NCBI GenBank assembly: GCA_039707655.1
Contig: CM077673.1
Location: 2,986,001-3,050,000 of the forward strand
Direction: 5' to 3'
DNA length: 64,000 nucleotides
From: Elymus sibiricus
Taxonomy: Eukaryota; Streptophyta; Magnoliopsida; Poales; Poaceae
A model generated the notes under the pieces. It saw nothing but the letters and a program-made list of their open reading frames with translations, was not told the origin of the DNA and did not search any database. Both the position numbers and the translations under genes were made by a program. Positions 37,014 through 47,885 of the stretch are shown here, piece after piece; the stretch's first letter is position 1; each line of letters opens with the position of its first letter.

Positions 37014-38077
37014 TATGCTACTACTCACTACTTTGGGTCTGGGGGCGATCCAAACGTTCGGGGAACCCCGGGGTCCGTTTACGGGCACCTCGCCAAAACT
37101 CGCAGATTTGGTCCATTCTGACCAGATTTCTATGCTATTATTCACTGTTATTTTGTTGTCGTGGTCGTCCGAACATTCGGGGAAGCCCGTGGACCGGTTA
37201 CGGGGACCTCGCCAAACTAGCAGATTTTGCCTGTTCCGGCCAGTTTTCTATGCTACTACTCACTAATTTTGGGTCTCGGGGCGATCCAAAAGTTCGGGAA
37301 ACCCCGGGGTCTGCTTACGAGCAACTCGCCAAAACTCGCAGATTTGGTCCATTCTGACCAGTTTTCTATGCTATTATTCACTGTTTTTGGTTGTCGTGGT
37401 CGTCCCAACATTTGGGGATGCCCGGGGTCCGGTTACGTGGACCTCGCCAAAACTCGCAGATTTGGTCCATTCTTACCAGTTTTCTAAGCTATTATTCACT
37501 GTGTTTTGGTAGTCGTGGTCGTCCGAACGTTCGGGGAAGCCCGGGGTCAGGTTACGGGGACCTCGCAAAAACTCGAAGATTTGGTCTATTCTTACCAGTT
37601 TTCTATGCTATTACTCACTCATTTTGGGTCCCGGGGCGATCCAAATGTTCGGGGAAACCCCGGGGTCCGCTTATGGGGAGCTTGCCAAAACTCGCAGATT
37701 TTGTCCATTCTGACCAGATTTCTATGCTATCATTCACTGTTTTTCGGTAGTCGTGGTTGTCCGAACATTCGGCGAAGCCCGGGGTGCGGTTACGGGGACC
37801 TCGCCAAAATAAGCAGATTTTGTGTATCCCGGCTAGTTTCCTATGCTATTACTCACTAATTTTGGGTCTCGGGGCGATCCATACGTTCGGGGAACCCCGG
37901 GGTCCGCATACGGGGACCTGGCCAAAAGTCGCAGATTTGGTCCATTCTTACCTGTTTTCTATGCTATTACTCACTCATTTTGGGTCCCGGGGCGATCCAA
38001 ATGTTCGGGGAACCCCGGAGTCCGCTTACTGGGACCTCGCCAAAACTAGCAGATTTTGCTTGTTCCGGCCAGTTTTC
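37014..38077 (+). repeat. central unit 23: 9-mer
   Basis: H 'agt' form; end of the second 4,608-bp block. Confidence 0.92.
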
Positions 38078-38785
38078 TATGCTACTACTCACTACTTTGG
38101 GTCTGGGGGCGATCCAAACGTTCGGGGAACCCCGGGGTCCGTTTACGGGCACCTCGCCAAAACTCGCAGATTTGGTCGATTCTGACCAGATTTCTATGCT
38201 ATTATTCACTGTTATTTTGTTGTCGTGGTCGTCCGAACATTCGGGGAAGCCCGTGGACCGGTTACGGGGACCTCGCCAAACTAGCAGATTTTGCCTGTTC
38301 CGGCCAGTTTTCTATGCTACTACTCACTAATTTTGGGTCTCGGGGCGATCCAAAAGTTCGGGAAACCCCGGGGTCTGCTTACGAGCAACTCGCCAAAACT
38401 CGCAGATTTGGTCCATTCTGACCAGTTTTCTATGCTATTATTCACTGTTTTTGGTTGTCGTGGTCGTCCCAACATTTGGGGATGCCCGGGGTCCGGTTAC
38501 GTGGACCTCGCCAAAACTCGCAGATTTGGTCCATTCTTACCAGTTTTCTAAGCTATTATTCACTGTGTTTTGGTAGTCGTGGTCGTCCGAACGTTCGGGG
38601 AAGCCCGGGTTCAGGTTACGGGGACCTCGCAAAAACTCGAAGATTTGGTCCATTCTTACCTGTTTTCTATGCTATTACTCACTCATTTTGGGTCCCGGGG
38701 CGATCCAAATGTTCGGGGAACCCCGGAGTCCGCTTACTGGGACCTCGCCAAAACTAGCAGATTTTGCTTGTTCCGGCCAGTTTTC
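38078..38785 (+). repeat. central unit 24: 6-mer, beta form
   Basis: A carries ggtcgattctg (38,178) but the fusion monomer is beta, so this A marker is found with both alpha and beta fusions. Confidence 0.92.
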
Positions 38786-39849
38786 TATGCTACTACTCAC
38801 TACTTTGGGTCTGGGGGCGATCCAAACGTTCGGGGAACCCCGGGGTCCGTTTACGGGCACCTCGCCAAAACTCGCAGATTTGGTCCATTCTGACCAGATT
38901 TCTATGCTATTATTCACTGTTATTTTGTTGTCGTGGTCGTCCGAACATTCGGGGAAGCCCGTGGACCGGTTACGGGGACCTCGCCAAACTAGCAGATTTT
39001 GCCTGTTCCGGCCAGTTTTCTATGCTACTACTCACTAATTTTGGGTCTCGGGGCGATCCAAAAGTTCGGGAAACCCCGGGGTCTGCTTACGAGCAACTCG
39101 CCAAAACTCGCAGATTTGGTCCATTCTGACCAGTTTTCTATGCTATTATTCACTGTTTTTGGTTGTCGTGGTCGTCCCAACATTTGGGGATGCCCGGGGT
39201 CCGGTTACGTGGACCTCGCCAAAACTCGCAGATTTGGTCCATTCTTACCAGTTTTCTAAGCTATTATTCACTGTGTTTTGGTAGTCGTGGTCGTCCGAAC
39301 GTTCGGGGAAGCCCGGGGTCAGGTTACGGGGACCTCGCAAAAACTCGAAGATTTGGTCTATTCTTACCAGTTTTCTATGCTATTACTCACTCATTTTGGG
39401 TCCCGGGGCGATCCAAATGTTCGGGGAAACCCCGGGGTCCGCTTATGGGGAGCTTGCCAAAACTCGCAGATTTTGTCCATTCTGACCAGATTTCTATGCT
39501 ATCATTCACTGTTTTTCGGTAGTCGTGGTTGTCCGAACATTCGGCGAAGCCCGGGGTGCGGTTACGGGGACCTCGCCAAAATAAGCAGATTTTGTGTATC
39601 CCGGCTAGTTTCCTATGCTATTACTCACTAATTTTGGGTCTCGGGGCGATCCATACGTTCGGGGAACCCCGGGGTCCGCATACGGGGACCTGGCCAAAAC
39701 TCGCAGATTTGGTCCATTCTTACCTGTTTTCTATGCTATTACTCACTCATTTTGGGTCCCGGGGCGATCCAAATGTTCGGGGAACCCCGGAGTCCGCTTA
39801 CTGGGACCTCGCCAAAACTAGCAGATTTTGCTTGTTCCGCCCAGTTTTC
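38786..39849 (+). repeat. central unit 25: 9-mer
   Basis: H 'act' form. I ends ttccgcccag, as at the end of unit 18. Confidence 0.92.
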
Positions 39850-40913
39850 TATGCTACTACTCACTACTTTGGGTCTGGGGGCGATCCAAACGTTCGGGGA
39901 ACCCCGGGGTCCGTTTACGGGCACCTCGCCAAAACTCGCAGATTTGGTCCATTCTGACCAGATTTCTATGCTATTATTCACTGTTATTTTGTTGTCGTGG
40001 TCGTCCGAACATTCGGGGAAGCCCGTGGACCGGTTACGGGGACCTCGCCAAACTAGCAGATTTTGCCTGTTCCGGCCAGTTTTCTATGCTACTACTCACT
40101 AATTTTGGGTCTCGGGGCGATCCAAAAGTTCGGGAAACCCCGGGGTCTGCTTACGAGCAACTCGCCAAAACTCGCAGATTTGGTCCATTCTGACCAGTTT
40201 TCTATGCTATTATTCACTGTTTTTGGTTGTCGTGGTCGTCCCAACATTTGGGGATGCCCGGGGTCCGGTTACGTGGACCTCGCCAAAACTCGCAGATTTG
40301 GTCCATTCTTACCAGTTTTCTAAGCTATTATTCACTGTGTTTTGGTAGTCGTGGTCGTCCGAACGTTCGGGGAAGCCCGGGGTCAGGTTACGGGGACCTC
40401 GCAAAAACTCGAAGATTTGGTCTATTCTTACCAGTTTTCTATGCTATTACTCACTCATTTTGGGTCCCGGGGCGATCCAAATGTTCGGGGAAACCCCGGG
40501 GTCCGCTTATGGGGAGCTTGCCAAAACTCGCAGATTTTGTCCATTCTGACCAGATTTCTATGCTATCATTCACTGTTTTTCGGTAGTCGTGGTTGTCCGA
40601 ACATTCGGCGAAGCCCGGGGTGCGGTTACGGGGACCTCGCCAAAATAAGCAGATTTTGTGTATCCCGGCTAGTTTCCTATGCTATTACTCACTAATTTTG
40701 GGTCTCGGGGCGATCCATACGTTCGGGGAACCCCGGGGTCCGCATACGGGGACCTGGCCAAAACTCGCAGATTTGGTCCATTCTTACCTGTTTTCTATGC
40801 TATTACTCACTCATTTTGGGTCCCGGGGCGATCCAAATGTTCGGGGAACCCCGGAGTCCGCTTACTGGGACCTCGCCAAAACTAGCAGATTTTGCTTGTT
40901 CCGGCCAGTTTTC
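39850..40913 (+). repeat. central unit 26: 9-mer
   Basis: H 'act' form. Start of the longest run without a 6-mer (units 25-30). Confidence 0.92.
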
Positions 40914-41977
40914 TATGCTACTACTCACTACTTTGGGTCTGGGGGCGATCCAAACGTTCGGGGAACCCCGGGGTCCGTTTACGGGCACCTCGCCAAAACT
41001 CGCAGATTTGGTCCATTCTGACCAGATTTCTATGCTATTATTCACTGTTATTTTGTTGTCGTGGTCGTCCGAACATTCGGGGAAGCCCGTGGACCGGTTA
41101 CGGGGACCTCGCCAAACTAGCAGATTTTGCCTGTTCCGGCCAGTTTTCTATGCTACTACTCACTAATTTTGGGTCTCGGGGCGATCCAAAAGTTCGGGAA
41201 ACCCCGGGGTCTGCTTACGAGCAACTCGCCAAAACTCGCAGATTTGGTCCATTCTGACCAGTTTTCTATGCTATTATTCACTGTTTTTGGTTGTCGTGGT
41301 CGTCCCAACATTTGGGGATGCCCGGGGTCCGGTTACGTGGACCTCGCCAAAACTCGCAGATTTGGTCCATTCTTACCAGTTTTCTAAGCTATTATTCACT
41401 GTGTTTTGGTAGTCGTGGTCGTCCGAACGTTCGGGGAAGCCCGGGGTCAGGTTACGGGGACCTCGCAAAAACTCGAAGATTTGGTCTATTCTTACCAGTT
41501 TTCTATGCTATTACTCACTCATTTTGGGTCCCGGGGCGATCCAAATGTTCGGGGAAACCCCGGGGTCCGCTTATGGGGAGCTTGCCAAAACTCGCAGATT
41601 TTGTCCATTCTGACCAGATTTCTATGCTATCATTCACTGTTTTTCGGTAGTCGTGGTTGTCCGAACATTCGGCGAAGCCCGGGGTGCGGTTACGGGGACC
41701 TCGCCAAAATAAGCAGATTTTGTGTATCCCGGCTAGTTTCCTATGCTATTACTCACTAATTTTGGGTCTCGGGGCGATCCATACGTTCGGGGAACCCCGG
41801 GGTCCGCATACGGGGACCTGGCCAAAACTCGCAGATTTGGTCCATTCTTACCTGTTTTCTATGCTATTACTCACTCATTTTGGGTCCCGGGGCGATCCAA
41901 ATGTTCGGGGAACCCCGGAGTCCGCTTACTGGGACCTCGCCAAAACTAGCAGATTTTGCTTGTTCCGGCCAGTTTTC
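40914..41977 (+). repeat. central unit 27: 9-mer
   Basis: H 'act' form; no private base noted. Confidence 0.92.
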
Positions 41978-43277
41978 TATGCTACTACTCACTACTTTGG
42001 GTCTGGGGGCGATCCAAACGTTCGGGGAACCCCGGGGTCCGTTTACGGGCACCTCGCCAAAACTCGCAGATTTGGTCCATTCTGACCAGATTTCTATGCT
42101 ATTATTCACTGTTATTTTGTTGTCGTGGTCGTCCGAACATTCGGGGAAGCCCGTGGACCGGTTACGGGGACCTCGCCAAACTAGCAGATTTTGCCTGTTC
42201 CGGCCAGTTTTCTATGCTACTACTCACTAATTTTGGGTCTCGGGGCGATCCAAAAGTTCGGGAAACCCCGGGGTCTGCTTACGAGCAACTCGCCAAAACT
42301 CGCAGATTTGGTCCATTCTGACCAGTTTTCTATGCTATTATTCACTGTTATTTTGTTGTCGTGGTCGTCCGAACATTCGGGGAAGCCCGTGGACCGGTTA
42401 CGGGGACCTCGCCAAACTAGCAGATTTTGCCTGTTCCGGCCAGTTTTCTATGCTACTACTCACTAATTTTGGGTCTCGGGGCGATCCAAAAGTTCGGGAA
42501 ACCCCGGGGTCTGCTTACGAGCAACTCGCCAAAACTCGCAGATTTGGTCCATTCTGACCAGTTTTCTATGCTATTATTCACTGTTTTTGGTTGTCGTGGT
42601 CGTCCCAACATTTGGGGATGCCCGGGGTCCGGTTACGTGGACCTCGCCAAAACTCGCAGATTTGGTCCATTCTTACCAGTTTTCTAAGCTATTATTCACT
42701 GTGTTTTGGTAGTCGTGGTCGTCCGAACGTTCGGGGAAGCCCGGGGTCAGGTTACGGGGACCTCGCAAAAACTCGAAGATTTGGTCTATTCTTACCAGTT
42801 TTCTATGCTATTACTCACTCATTTTGGGTCCCGGGGCGATCCAAATGTTCGGGGAAACCCCGGGGTCCGCTTATGGGGAGCTTGCCAAAACTCGCAGATT
42901 TTGTCCATTCTGACCAGATTTCTATGCTATCATTCACTGTTTTTCGGTAGTCGTGGTTGTCCGAACATTCGGCGAAGCCCGGGGTGCGGTTACGGGGACC
43001 TCGCCAAAATAAGCAGATTTTGTGTATCCCGGCTAGTTTCCTATGCTATTACTCACTAATTTTGGGTCTCGGGGCGATCCATACGTTCGGGGAACCCCGG
43101 GGTCCGCATACGGGGACCTGGCCAAAACTCGCAGATTTGGTCCATTCTTACCTGTTTTCTATGCTATTACTCACTCATTTTGGGTCCCGGGGCGATCCAA
43201 ATGTTCGGGGAACCCCGGAGTCCGCTTACTGGGACCTCGCCAAAACTAGCAGATTTTGCTTGTTCCGGCCAGTTTTC
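41978..43277 (+). repeat. central unit 28: 11-mer (B-C duplicated), 1,300 bp
   Basis: Order A-B-C-B-C-D-E-F-G-H-I. The first B-C pair is 42,095-42,330 and the second 42,331-42,566, 236 bp each with no difference noted. The join, C followed by B, lies in the tatgctattattcactgtt shared by B and D. Confidence 0.93.
42331..42566 (+). repeat. 236-bp tandem duplication of monomers B-C
   Basis: Second copy of the dimer at 42,095-42,330. It is the only 236-bp (one T1/T2 dimer) expansion in the central array, so it is likely among the youngest events. Confidence 0.92.
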
Positions 43278-44341
43278 TATGCTACTACTCACTACTTTGG
43301 GTCTGGGGGCGATCCAAACGTTCGGGGAACCCCGGGGTCCGTTTACGGGCACCTCGCCAAAACTCGCAGATTTGGTCCATTCTGACCAGATTTCTATGCT
43401 ATTATTCACTGTTATTTTGTTGTCGTGGTCGTCCGAACATTCGGGGAAGCCCGTGGACCGGTTACGGGGACCTCGCCAAACTAGCAGATTTTGCCTGTTC
43501 CGGCCAGTTTTCTATGCTACTACTCACTAATTTTGGGTCTCGGGGCGATCCAAAAGTTCGGGAAACCCCGGGGTCTGCTTACGAGCAACTCGCCAAAACT
43601 CGCAGATTTGGTCCATTCTGACCAGTTTTCTATGCTATTATTCACTGTTTTTGGTTGTCGTGGTCGTCCCAACATTTGGGGATGCCCGGGGTCCGGTTAC
43701 GTGGACCTCGCCAAAACTCGCAGATTTGGTCCATTCTTACCAGTTTTCTAAGCTATTATTCACTGTGTTTTGGTAGTCGTGGTCGTCCGAACGTTCGGGG
43801 AAGCCCGGGGTCAGGTTACGGGGACCTCGCAAAAACTCGAAGATTTGGTCTATTCTTACCAGTTTTCTATGCTATTACTCACTCATTTTGGGTCCCGGGG
43901 CGATCCAAATGTTCGGGGAAACCCCGGGGTCCGCTTATGGGGAGCTTGCCAAAACTCGCAGATTTTGTCCATTCTGACCAGATTTCTATGCTATCATTCA
44001 CTGTTTTTCGGTAGTCGTGGTTGTCCGAACATTCGGCGAAGCCCGGGGTGCGGTTACGGGGACCTCGCCAAAATAAGCAGATTTTGTGTATCCCGGCTAG
44101 TTTCCTATGCTATTACTCACTAATTTTGGGTCTCGGGGCGATCCATACGTTCGGGGAACCCCGGGGTCCGCATACGGGGACCTGGCCAAAACTCGCAGAT
44201 TTGGTCCATTCTTACCTGTTTTCTATGCTATTACTCACTCATTTTGGGTCCCGGGGCGATCCAAATGTTCGGGGAACCCCGGAGTCCGCTTACTGGGACC
44301 TCGCCAAAACTAGCAGATTTTGCTTGTTCCGGCCAGTTTTC
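43278..44341 (+). repeat. central unit 29: 9-mer
   Basis: H 'act' form; no private base noted. Confidence 0.92.
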
Positions 44342-45405
44342 TATGCTACTACTCACTACTTTGGGTCTGGGGGCGATCCAAACGTTCGGGGAACCCCGGG
44401 GTCCGTTTACGGGCACCTCGCCAAAACTCGCAGATTTGGTCCATTCTGACCAGATTTCTATGCTATTATTCACTGTTATTTTGTTGTCGTGGTCGTCCGA
44501 ACATTCGGGGAAGCCCGTGGACCGGTTACGGGGACCTCGCCAAACTAGCAGATTTTGCCTGTTCCGGCCAGTTTTCTATGCTACTACTCACTAATTTTGG
44601 GTCTCGGGGCGATCCAAAAGTTCGGGAAACCCCGGGGTCTGCTTACGAGCAACTCGCCAAAACTCGCAGATTTGGTCCATTCTGACCAGTTTTCTATGCT
44701 ATTATTCACTGTTTTTGGTTGTCGTGGTCGTCCCAACATTTGGGGATGCCCGGGGTCCGGTTACGTGGACCTCGCCAAAACTCGCAGATTTGGTCCATTC
44801 TTACCAGTTTTCTAAGCTATTATTCACTGTGTTTTGGTAGTCGTGGTCGTCCGAACGTTCGGGGAAGCCCGGGGTCAGGTTACGGGGACCTCGCAAAAAC
44901 TCGAAGATTTGGTCTATTCTTACCAGTTTTCTATGCTATTACTCACTCATTTTGGGTCCCGGGGCGATCCAAATGTTCGGGGAAACCCCGGGGTCCGCTT
45001 ATGGGGAGCTTGCCAAAACTCGCAGATTTTGTCCATTCTGACCAGATTTCTATGCTATCATTCACTGTTTTTCGGTAGTCGTGGTTGTCCGAACATTCGG
45101 CGAAGCCCGGGGTGCGGTTACGGGGACCTCGCCAAAATAAGCAGATTTTGTGTATCCCGGCTAGTTTCCTATGCTATTACTCACTAATTTTGGGTCTCGG
45201 GGCGATCCATACGTTCGGGGAACCCCGGGGTCCGCATACGGGGACCTGGCCAAAACTCGCAGATTTGGTCCATTCTTACCTGTTTTCTATGCTATTACTC
45301 ACTCATTTTGGGTCCCGGGGCGATCCAAATGTTCGGGGAACCCCGGAGTCCGCTTACTGGGACCTCGCCAAAACTAGCAGATTTTGCTTGTTCCGGCCAG
45401 TTTTC
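44342..45405 (+). repeat. central unit 30: 9-mer
   Basis: H 'act' form; no private base noted. Confidence 0.92.
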
Positions 45406-46113
45406 TATGCTACTACTCACTACTTTGGGTCTGGGGGCGATCCAAACGTTCGGGGAACCCCGGGGTCCGTTTACGGGCACCTCGCCAAAACTCGCAGATT
45501 TGGTCCATTCTGACCAGATTTCTATGCTATTATTCACTGTTATTTTGTTGTCGTGGTCGTCCGAACATTCGGGGAAGCCCGTGGACCGGTTACGGGGACC
45601 TCGCCAAACTAGCAGATTTTGCCTGTTCCGGCCAGTTTTCTATGCTACTACTCACTAATTTTGGGTCTCGGGGCGATCCAAAAGTTCGGGAAACCCCGGG
45701 GTCTGCTTACGAGCAACTCGCCAAAACTCGCAGATTTGGTCCATTCTGACCAGTTTTCTATGCTATTATTCACTGTTTTTGGTTGTCATGGTCGTCCCAA
45801 CATTTGGGGATGCCCGGGGTCCGGTTACGTGGACCTCGCCAAAACTCGCAGATTTGGTCCATTCTTACCAGTTTTCTAAGCTATTATTCACTGTGTTTTG
45901 GTAGTCGTGGTCGTCCGAACGTTCGGGGAAGCCCGGGGTCAGGTTACGGGGACCTCGCAAAAACTCGAAGATTTGGTCCATTCTTACCTGTTTTCTATGC
46001 TATTACTCACTCATTTTGGGTCCCGGGGCGATCCAAATGTTCGGGGAACCCCGGAGTCCGCTTACTGGGACCTCGCCAAAACTAGCAGATTTTGCTTGTT
46101 CCGGCCAGTTTTC
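45406..46113 (+). repeat. central unit 31: 6-mer, gamma form
   Basis: The fusion monomer has ttggtagtcg with ggggtcagg (gamma), the state found in the E of 9-mers. D has a CpG G-to-A at 45,788 (gttgtcatgg). Confidence 0.92.
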
Positions 46114-47177
46114 TATGCTACTACTCACTACTTTGGGTCTGGGGGCGATCCAAACGTTCGGGGAACCCCGGGGTCCGTTTACGGGCACCTCGCCAAAACT
46201 CGCAGATTTGGTCCATTCTGACCAGATTTCTATGCTATTATTCACTGTTATTTTGTTGTCGTGGTCGTCCGAACATTCGGGGAAGCCCGTGGACCGGTTA
46301 CGGGGACCTCGCCAAACTAGCAGATTTTGCCTGTTCCGGCCAGTTTTCTATGCTACTACTCACTAATTTTGGGTCTCGGGGCGATCCAAAAGTTCGGGAA
46401 ACCCCGGGGTCTGCTTACGAGCAACTCGCCAAAACTCGCAGATTTGGTCCATTCTGACCAGTTTTCTATGCTATTATTCACTGTTTTTGGTTGTCGTGGT
46501 CGTCCCAACATTTGGGGATGCCCGGGGTCCGGTTACGTGGACCTCGCCAAAACTCGCAGATTTGGTCCATTCTTACCAGTTTTCTAAGCTATTATTCACT
46601 GTGTTTTGGTAGTCGTGGTCGTCCGAACGTTCGGGGAAGCCCGGGGTCAGGTTACGGGGACCTCGCAAAAACTCGAAGATTTGGTCTATTCTTACCAGTT
46701 TTCTATGCTATTACTCACTCATTTTGGGTCCCGGGGCGATCCAAATGTTCGGGGAAACCCCGGGGTCCGCTTATGGGGAGCTTGCCAAAACTCGCAGATT
46801 TTGTCCATTCTGACCAGATTTCTATGCTATCATTCACTGTTTTTCGGTAGTCGTGGTTGTCCGAACATTCGGCGAAGCCCGGGGTGCGGTTACGGGGACC
46901 TCGCCAAAATAAGCAGATTTTGTGTATCCCGGCTAGTTTCCTATGCTATTACTCACTAATTTTGGGTCTCGGGGCGATCCATACGTTCGGGGAACCCCGG
47001 GGTCCGCATACGGGGACCTGGCCAAAAGTCGCAGATTTGGTCCATTCTTACCTGTTTTCTATGCTATTACTCACTCATTTTGGGTCCCGGGGCGATCCAA
47101 ATGTTCGGGGAACCCCGGAGTCCGCTTACTGGGACCTCGCCAAAACTAGCAGATTTTGCTTGTTCCGGCCAGTTTTC
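46114..47177 (+). repeat. central unit 32: 9-mer
   Basis: H 'agt' form, the only one after unit 23. Confidence 0.92.
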
Positions 47178-47885
47178 TATGCTACTACTCACTACTTTGG
47201 GTCTGGGGGCGATCCAAACGTTCGGGGAACCCCGGGGTCCGTTTACGGGCACCTCGCCAAAACTCGCAGATTTGGTCCATTCTGACCAGATTTCTATGCT
47301 ATTATTCACTGTTATTTTGTTGTCGTGGTCGTCCGAACATTCGGGGAAGCCCGTGGACCGGTTACGGGGACCTCGCCAAACTAGCAGATTTTGCCTGTTC
47401 CGGCCAGTTTTCTATGCTACTACTCACTAATTTTGGGTCTCGGGGCGATCCAAAAGTTCGGGAAACCCCGGGGTCTGCTTACGAGCAACTCGCCAAAACT
47501 CGCAGATTTGGTCCATTCTGACCAGTTTTCTATGCTATTATTCACTGTTTTTGGTTGTCGTGGTCGTCCCAACATTTGGGGATGCCCGGGGTCCGGTTAC
47601 GTGGACCTCGCCAAAACTCGCAGATTTGGTCCATTCTTACCAGTTTTCTAAGCTATTATTCACTGTGTTTTGGTAGTCGTGGTCGTCCGAACGTTCGGGG
47701 AAGCCCGGGGTCAGGTTACGGGGACCTCGCAAAAACTCGAAGATTTGGTCCATTCTTACCTGTTTTCTATGCTATTACTCACTCATTTTGGGTCCCGGGG
47801 CGATCCAAATGTTCGGGGAACCCCGGAGTCCGCTTACTGGGACCTCGCCAAAACTAGCAGATTTTGCTTGTTCCGGCCAGTTTTC
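47178..47885 (+). repeat. central unit 33: 6-mer, gamma form (last complete unit)
   Basis: Gamma fusion monomer as in unit 31. Next comes an A-H run that leaves the HOR after H. Confidence 0.92.

Larger units (their letters stand above)
17522..47885 (+). repeat. central HOR array: 33 units of 9-, 6- and 11-mers
   Basis: Unit starts taken at the A-monomer anchor give lengths of 1,063-1,064 bp (18 units), 708 bp (13), 709 bp (1) and 1,300 bp (1), summing exactly to 30,364 bp and 257 monomers. All 9-mers have the order A-B-C-D-E-F-G-H-I (classes 2-1-2-1-1-2-1-2-2). The 708-bp units lack the second half of E, all of F and G, and the first part of H. Copies differ from each other by only a few bases, much less than neighbouring monomers differ. 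Confidence 0.95.

Noticed and set aside
17522..47885. CRISPR-like array of repeats and spacers
   Set aside because: There are no unique spacers; all sequence between conserved boxes is itself repeated, and the period is 118 bp.
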